Shown: in pieces, positions 14,436-17,804 of the stretch
Layout: the number at the start of each line of letters is the position of its first letter
Numbering within the stretch: position 1 is the first letter of the stretch
DNA from: CAZMVU01 sp964569295
Lineage (GTDB): Bacteria; Hydrogenedentota; Hydrogenedentia; Hydrogenedentales; JAGMZX01
Reading direction: 5' to 3'
Length of the DNA stretch: 17,804 nucleotides
NCBI GenBank assembly: GCA_964569295.1
Contig: CAZMVU010000092.1
Coordinates: 1-17,804, forward strand
Position numbers and translations under genes: made by a program
The notes under the pieces: model-generated
Databases searched by the model: none
Told to the model about the DNA's origin: nothing
The model's input: only the letters and a program-made list of their open reading frames with translations

Positions 14436-15869
14436 CTACTCCTTATTCCGTTGCAAAAGCACCGCCGTCACGATGATGGCGCCGGTGAGCATGAGGCGCC
14501 CCGCCTCCTCGACGGCGTTGATGCTCAGTATCTTCTCAAGGTACCCGATGGTGAGTGTGCCGAGCAACGTCAACAGGATACTGCCCCGCCCGCCCATGAG
14601 ATTCGTACCGCCAATCACCACGATGGCAATGGTCGTCAACTCGTAGGTCATGCCCGCGTTCGGGTCGCCCTGGGTCTCCTGCGCCGCCTGACATATGCCC
14701 GCCACGCCCGCGAATACGCCGCTGAGCGCATACGCCAGCACCTTGGTTGTCCCCACCGGCACACCCGACAACCGCGCGGCCTCCTCGTTCCCGCCAACGG
14801 CGTAGAGGTACCGCCCCACCCGCAACCGCGCCAGGAGAAACCACGAGACGCCCACGCACGCGAGAAACAAAACGGTGATCACCGCCACGTTTCCGCCGAA
14901 GACACGCGCGTTCAGGATCTTATAAAGACCGGGCAGTTCCACGAACGTAAAGCCTTCCTCCGCCATGATGCTGCGGGAAATCTTCTCGCCGCCCGAAACG
15001 AACTTCGCCAGACCCCGGGCGAACACCATCATGGCGAGCGTGGCAATGAACGGCTGCATACGGAACCGCGCCACGAGCACGCCCGAGGTGCTACCGCAGG
15101 CCCCGCCGATCAGCATGCACGCCGGCGCTGCCAGCCACGGACTCCAGCCCCAATGGATCGTGAGAATGGCCGAGACCACCGCCACCAGCCCGAGCACGCT
15201 GCCCACGGCCAGGTCAATGCCGCCGGTGATGATGACGAGCGTCATACCACAGGCGAGGATGCCATAGCGCGAGGAGTGCCGCAGCATGTCGCGGTGTGTG
15301 TCCCATTTGTAGAAACTGCCGCCGCCGCTGAACAACACGCCCAGCAGCAGGATGAACATAAGTGCCAGGAGCGGCCGCTTAATATTCCACTGTGACACCA
15401 CCACCACGCCCATGAGCCAGGCATAGAACGCGAAAATGAGCAGCCGCCCGCCCACGATGCCATGCATCTCCGCCGGGAGTTGGCCGTGACCGATGTACCA
15501 GCCCAGGTGTTGCAGGGACTCGCCGTTCTTCACCGACAGCTCAAGCAATCCCATCCCCAAAAAGAGACCCAGCCACAGCACCACGCTCCACCCCGCCGCA
15601 TACAGCCCGCCCGGACCCGCGCGAAAGCCCGCCCACACCCACACCGCCAACCACACCGCTCCCGCCCCGAATAACACCTCGACGCTGCCCGGCCACACGA
15701 GGTTTTCCGGCGCGGTGAGATTCATGAGGTACCAGCCGATGTGCCCCATGGCGCTTAGGTTGCGCAGCACCACGCTCGCGAGCATCAGTACCGCGAAACC
15801 TGCACCCCAGCGCCGCAGAATCGCACCCATGAGGCGTGTATCGAAGCGTTCGTTGGCCTGTTGACTCAC
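14436..15869 (-). CDS. Sugar ABC transporter permease (RbsC-like) with an extra N-terminal membrane region
   Basis: This inner-membrane protein has 477 residues, against roughly 320-400 for the family. The permease core begins near residue 165 and includes GILACGMTLVIITGGIDLAVGS, here seen as two adjoining conserved pieces, and the cytoplasmic coupling region AVGGNEEAARLSGV with YALSGVFAGVAGI. The GGTNLMGGRGS motif near the end is also typical. The first ~160 residues are additional: about four hydrophobic segments near 22-36, 61-83, 88-112 and 137-161, which I do not recognise. The GTG start overlaps the ATPase stop by four bases (GTGA), so the two are translationally coupled. It should form the channel with the ATPase and receive substrate from the binding lipoprotein encoded next. 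Confidence 0.93.
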   Translation of the reverse strand: MSQQANERFDTRLMGAILRRWGAGFAVLMLASVVLRNLSAMGHIGWYLMNLTAPENLVWPGSVEVLFGAGAVWLAVWVWAGFRAGPGGLYAAGWSVVLWLGLFLGMGLLELSVKNGESLQHLGWYIGHGQLPAEMHGIVGGRLLIFAFYAWLMGVVVVSQWNIKRPLLALMFILLLGVLFSGGGSFYKWDTHRDMLRHSSRYGILACGMTLVIITGGIDLAVGSVLGLVAVVSAILTIHWGWSPWLAAPACMLIGGACGSTSGVLVARFRMQPFIATLAMMVFARGLAKFVSGGEKISRSIMAEEGFTFVELPGLYKILNARVFGGNVAVITVLFLACVGVSWFLLARLRVGRYLYAVGGNEEAARLSGVPVGTTKVLAYALSGVFAGVAGICQAAQETQGDPNAGMTYELTTIAIVVIGGTNLMGGRGSILLTLLGTLTIGYLEKILSINAVEEAGRLMLTGAIIVTAVLLQRNKE

Positions 15870-17413
15870 GCCGGCACACCCTCCCCGCCCATGGCGGCCG
15901 CCAGCACGTCCGGCTGCGTGGCCTCGCCTTGCTCGAAGGCAGCCGTTATACGCCCGCGGTGCATCACGATCACCCGGTCACTGAGCGCCAGGAGTTCCGG
16001 CATCTCCGAGGTGATCAACAACACTGCAATGCCCTGCGCCGTCCATTGGTTGATGAGCTCGTATATCTCGTGTTTCGCGCCCACGTCAACGCCCCGGGTC
16101 GGCTCGTCGAGCAACAGCACCTTCGGCCGCGTCTCGAGCCACTTCGCCAGCACTACCTTCTGCTGGTTACCACCCGAGAGCGTGCCCACCTCCTGGCGCA
16201 GGCTGGCCGCACGAATGCCGAAAACCCCCTTCTGCCGCGCCGCGGCGCGCGCCTCCATGCCCTCGCGCAGCAGCCAACCGCGTGAGTACCTCGGAATCGA
16301 TGCCAGGGTCACATTACGCACGATGTCCATACCGGGCACGAGGCCATTGCGTTTGCGATCATTCGTCAACAGGGCCAATCCCGCCCGGATCGACTGCCGC
16401 GGCGACACAGGGGTAAACGGCTGGCCATCCAGCATGACTTCACCCGCCACGGCGCGGCCGTAAGCGCCGAAGAGCCCGGCAAACAACGCACTCGCCCCCG
16501 AACCCTGCAAGCCGCCCACACCCAGCACCTCGCCCGCATGCACCGCCAGCGACACGCCATCCACCGCCGGGTTCGGGCGCCCTCCCGGATCGGGTACGGT
16601 AAAGTCTTTTACATCGAGCAGCACACCGCCGCGATTGGCCGCATGGCGCGGAAACCGCTCATCCACCTTGCGCCCCACCATCCAGTGAATGAGTTCCGAA
16701 CGCGGCAGTTCCCCAGCATCGGCCGTACCCACATAGCGCCCGTCACGCAGCACGCTGATTCGATCCGCCACGGTGTAGATTTCTTCCATCTTATGGGAAA
16801 TGTAGATGATGCCGCAGCCGCGGGCCTTCAAATCGGCGATGTTCTCGAACAACCGCGCGACTTCGGGCATTGTCAGCGCGCTCGTCGGCTCGTCCATCAC
16901 GATAATACGCGCTTCGAAGGCCAGGGCCTTCGCAATCTCGATGGTCTGTTGCACGGAAATCGGATAGTCCTCGACCAACCCCCCCGGGTCTATATCCAGC
17001 CCGAGCCGCGCAAGCAACGCCCTACACGCCGCCTCTTCCGTGCCGTAGCGCATCCAGCCGCCCGGACCGCACCGCTCCCGCCCAAGAAAGATGTTATCCA
17101 TTACCCGCATAGACGGGATCAACGAGAGTTCCTGGTGGATTACCGAAATGCCACATTTGTTTGCATGCTGCGGCGAACGGAACCGCACTGCCTCCCCCCG
17201 CAGCCGTATCTCGCCCTCGTGCTCGCTGTGAACACCCGCGAGTATCTTGATGAGCGTGCTCTTGCCCGCGCCATTCTCCCCCGCCAGCACATGCACCTCG
17301 CCGGAACGCAGATTAAAGTGGACATCCTCCAGCACGCGCGCCCTGCCGAAGACCTTGCCCATGCCGGACATGGCCAAGAGGTGCGGTTGTTCCGATGTGG
17401 TTCCCTCGCGCAA
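15866..17413 (-). CDS. Sugar ABC transporter ATP-binding protein, two fused ATPase domains (RbsA/MglA-like)
   Basis: This protein of about 515 residues energises sugar import. Domain 1 has Walker A GENGAGKST at residues 45-53 and Walker B VMDEPTSAL, but its signature is unusual (DYPISVQQTIEIA, with Pro where LSxGQ has Ser). Domain 2 has a degenerate Walker A (GGLQGSGAS, Ala for Lys), a normal LSGGNQQK signature and LLLDEPTRGVDVGAK. One composite site is therefore intact and one is not. I chose the TTG at 17413 because GAGGAA lies 7 nt upstream and the family starts near here. An ATG at 17449 would add 12 residues without a well-spaced ribosome-binding site, and an ATG at 17371 is also possible. 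It is the first gene of the minus-strand run. Confidence 0.92.
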   Translation of the reverse strand: MREGTTSEQPHLLAMSGMGKVFGRARVLEDVHFNLRSGEVHVLAGENGAGKSTLIKILAGVHSEHEGEIRLRGEAVRFRSPQHANKCGISVIHQELSLIPSMRVMDNIFLGRERCGPGGWMRYGTEEAACRALLARLGLDIDPGGLVEDYPISVQQTIEIAKALAFEARIIVMDEPTSALTMPEVARLFENIADLKARGCGIIYISHKMEEIYTVADRISVLRDGRYVGTADAGELPRSELIHWMVGRKVDERFPRHAANRGGVLLDVKDFTVPDPGGRPNPAVDGVSLAVHAGEVLGVGGLQGSGASALFAGLFGAYGRAVAGEVMLDGQPFTPVSPRQSIRAGLALLTNDRKRNGLVPGMDIVRNVTLASIPRYSRGWLLREGMEARAAARQKGVFGIRAASLRQEVGTLSGGNQQKVVLAKWLETRPKVLLLDEPTRGVDVGAKHEIYELINQWTAQGIAVLLITSEMPELLALSDRVIVMHRGRITAAFEQGEATQPDVLAAAMGGEGVPA

Positions 17414-17504
17414 AAACGGATTCCTCAAAAACCAACACAGCCGCGGCATCCTGCACCGTTACAAAGCGACTGAAAGCCTCCTCAAAATGGACGCGCCGGG
17501 GCTG

Positions 17505-17510
17505 AGTATA
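17505..17510 (-). promoter_or_regulatory. Predicted -10 box of the transporter operon
   Basis: On the minus strand TATACT (17510-17505) is an exact copy of the -10 box used by the ybaB promoter. A weak TTAGAA lies 18 nt farther upstream as the possible -35. Transcription would start near 17498, giving a leader of about 85 nt to the TTG start at 17413. The poor -35 suggests that an activator may be needed. Confidence 0.45.
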
Positions 17511-17587
17511 CGGGTTTCCCGGCCACGCTTCTAACATAGGCGACGCCCACAAGCCAAGGACGGGAAGCCGTGTTACGTGGTTCGTTT

Positions 17588-17622
17588 TTGGTGGTTGGTG
17601 GTTCGGGGTTGGTGGTTCGGGG
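17588..17622. repeat. Short tandem repeat, 14-bp unit TTGGTGGTTCGGGG
   Basis: Two perfect copies of TTGGTGGTTCGGGG stand at 17595-17608 and 17609-17622, preceded by a 7-base half copy TTGGTGG at 17588-17594. The strand is free of T-poor coding patterns, and no gene covers it. It is G-rich on the plus strand and may arise from slippage. Confidence 0.8.
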
Positions 17623-17650
17623 CCACTTGTGCTTGGGAGAGACGCTCGGC

Positions 17651-17731
17651 ATGAAACCCGGGCGCTACCTGTTTCTCGAGGATTACCTGGACCTGCGGCC
17701 CATACGCGTTAACTTAAGGATGCAGCCCTGA
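17651..17731 (+). CDS. Possible small ORF of 26 codons, status uncertain
   Basis: ATG at 17651 reads MKPGRYLFLEDYLDLRPIRV and ends at TGA 17729-17731 after LRMQP. A GGGAGA lies about 10 nt upstream, and codon choice resembles that of the neighbouring genes. I recognise no family. It could be a real small protein, the remnant of a decayed gene, or chance. It is divergent from the transporter operon. Confidence 0.25.
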   Translation: MKPGRYLFLEDYLDLRPIRVNLRMQP

Positions 17732-17765
17732 CAGTACCGCCTTGCATCATCACCTGAGCAAACAA

Positions 17766-17804
17766 AGGGACTGTCCTCGCGAGTCCGCGAGCAGGGACTG
17801 CTCC
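17766..17804. repeat. REP-like intergenic repeat with hairpins, cut by the window edge
   Basis: AGGGACTG occurs twice in direct orientation (17766-17773 and 17793-17800), followed by TCC and CTCC. Between the copies, CTCGCG-AGTC-CGCGAG (17776-17791) forms a 6-bp stem, and GAGCAG-GGA-CTGCTC (17789-17803) can form an alternative 6-bp stem. Such paired palindromes look like REP elements of the kind moved by TnpA-REP (RAYT) proteins. The element may continue past the edge. Confidence 0.5.

Larger units (their letters stand above)
17450..17804. other. Intergenic stretch upstream of the transporter operon
   Basis: About 350 bases hold no recognisable gene. From the operon outward there is the leader and -10 box, an unremarkable segment to about 17587, the 14-bp tandem repeat, a doubtful 26-codon ORF, and the REP-like element. 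I looked for a transcription regulator or RNA gene and saw none. Confidence 0.7.

Noticed and set aside
16538..17473. 311-codon plus-strand frame opposite the ABC ATPase
   Set aside because: Antisense shadow of Walker and signature motifs on the minus strand.

Overview
The window is GC-rich, densely coding DNA from a bacterium that is most likely a diderm. It carries lipoprotein signals, a periplasmic-type D,D-carboxypeptidase, a sugar ABC importer with a lipoprotein binding protein, heme synthesis genes and a large hybrid sensor kinase. The style (long GC-rich genes, tandem TTGGTGGTTCGGGG and GGGACTG-type intergenic repeats) reminds me of uncultured Planctomycetota or Hydrogenedentota-like genomes. 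That is an impression, not a demonstrated assignment.

Left part (1-3758, all minus strand). Transcription runs hemN (oxygen-independent coproporphyrinogen III oxidase), mntA-hepT (nucleotidyltransferase antitoxin and HEPN toxin), hemG/hemY (FAD-dependent porphyrinogen oxidase), and then a Phd/YefM antitoxin cut by the left edge. Two late heme-synthesis enzymes are thus separated by one toxin-antitoxin module and followed by the start of a second.

Middle (3759-8242, plus strand). Overlapping face-to-face promoters separate hemN from ybaB, fmt, rsmB, a membrane protein with three PASTA repeats and an Rpe-family epimerase. The order fmt-rsmB-PASTA-rpe resembles the Firmicutes fmt-rsmB-rlmN-prpC-prkC-rsgA-rpe cluster, but here the PASTA protein has no kinase domain and the Rpe-like protein has altered active-site residues.

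Right part (8277-17413, all minus strand). Seven tightly packed genes are read from right to left: sugar ABC ATPase, permease with an extra N-terminal membrane region, substrate-binding lipoprotein, ankyrin-repeat lipoprotein, RNase HI, hybrid histidine kinase with one degenerate and one intact receiver domain, and a DacA-type D,D-carboxypeptidase. Overlapping stops and starts suggest one transcript with translational coupling. A TATACT -10 box lies just upstream of the ATPase. The final ~350 bases hold no clear gene, but contain a tandem repeat, a small ORF of uncertain status and a REP-like repeat cut by the right edge.

I found no RNA gene, insertion sequence or CRISPR array. The observations most worth following up are the two TA modules around hemG, the kinase-less PASTA protein, the divergent Rpe homologue, and the mixed operon linking sugar uptake, signalling, RNase HI and cell-wall trimming.
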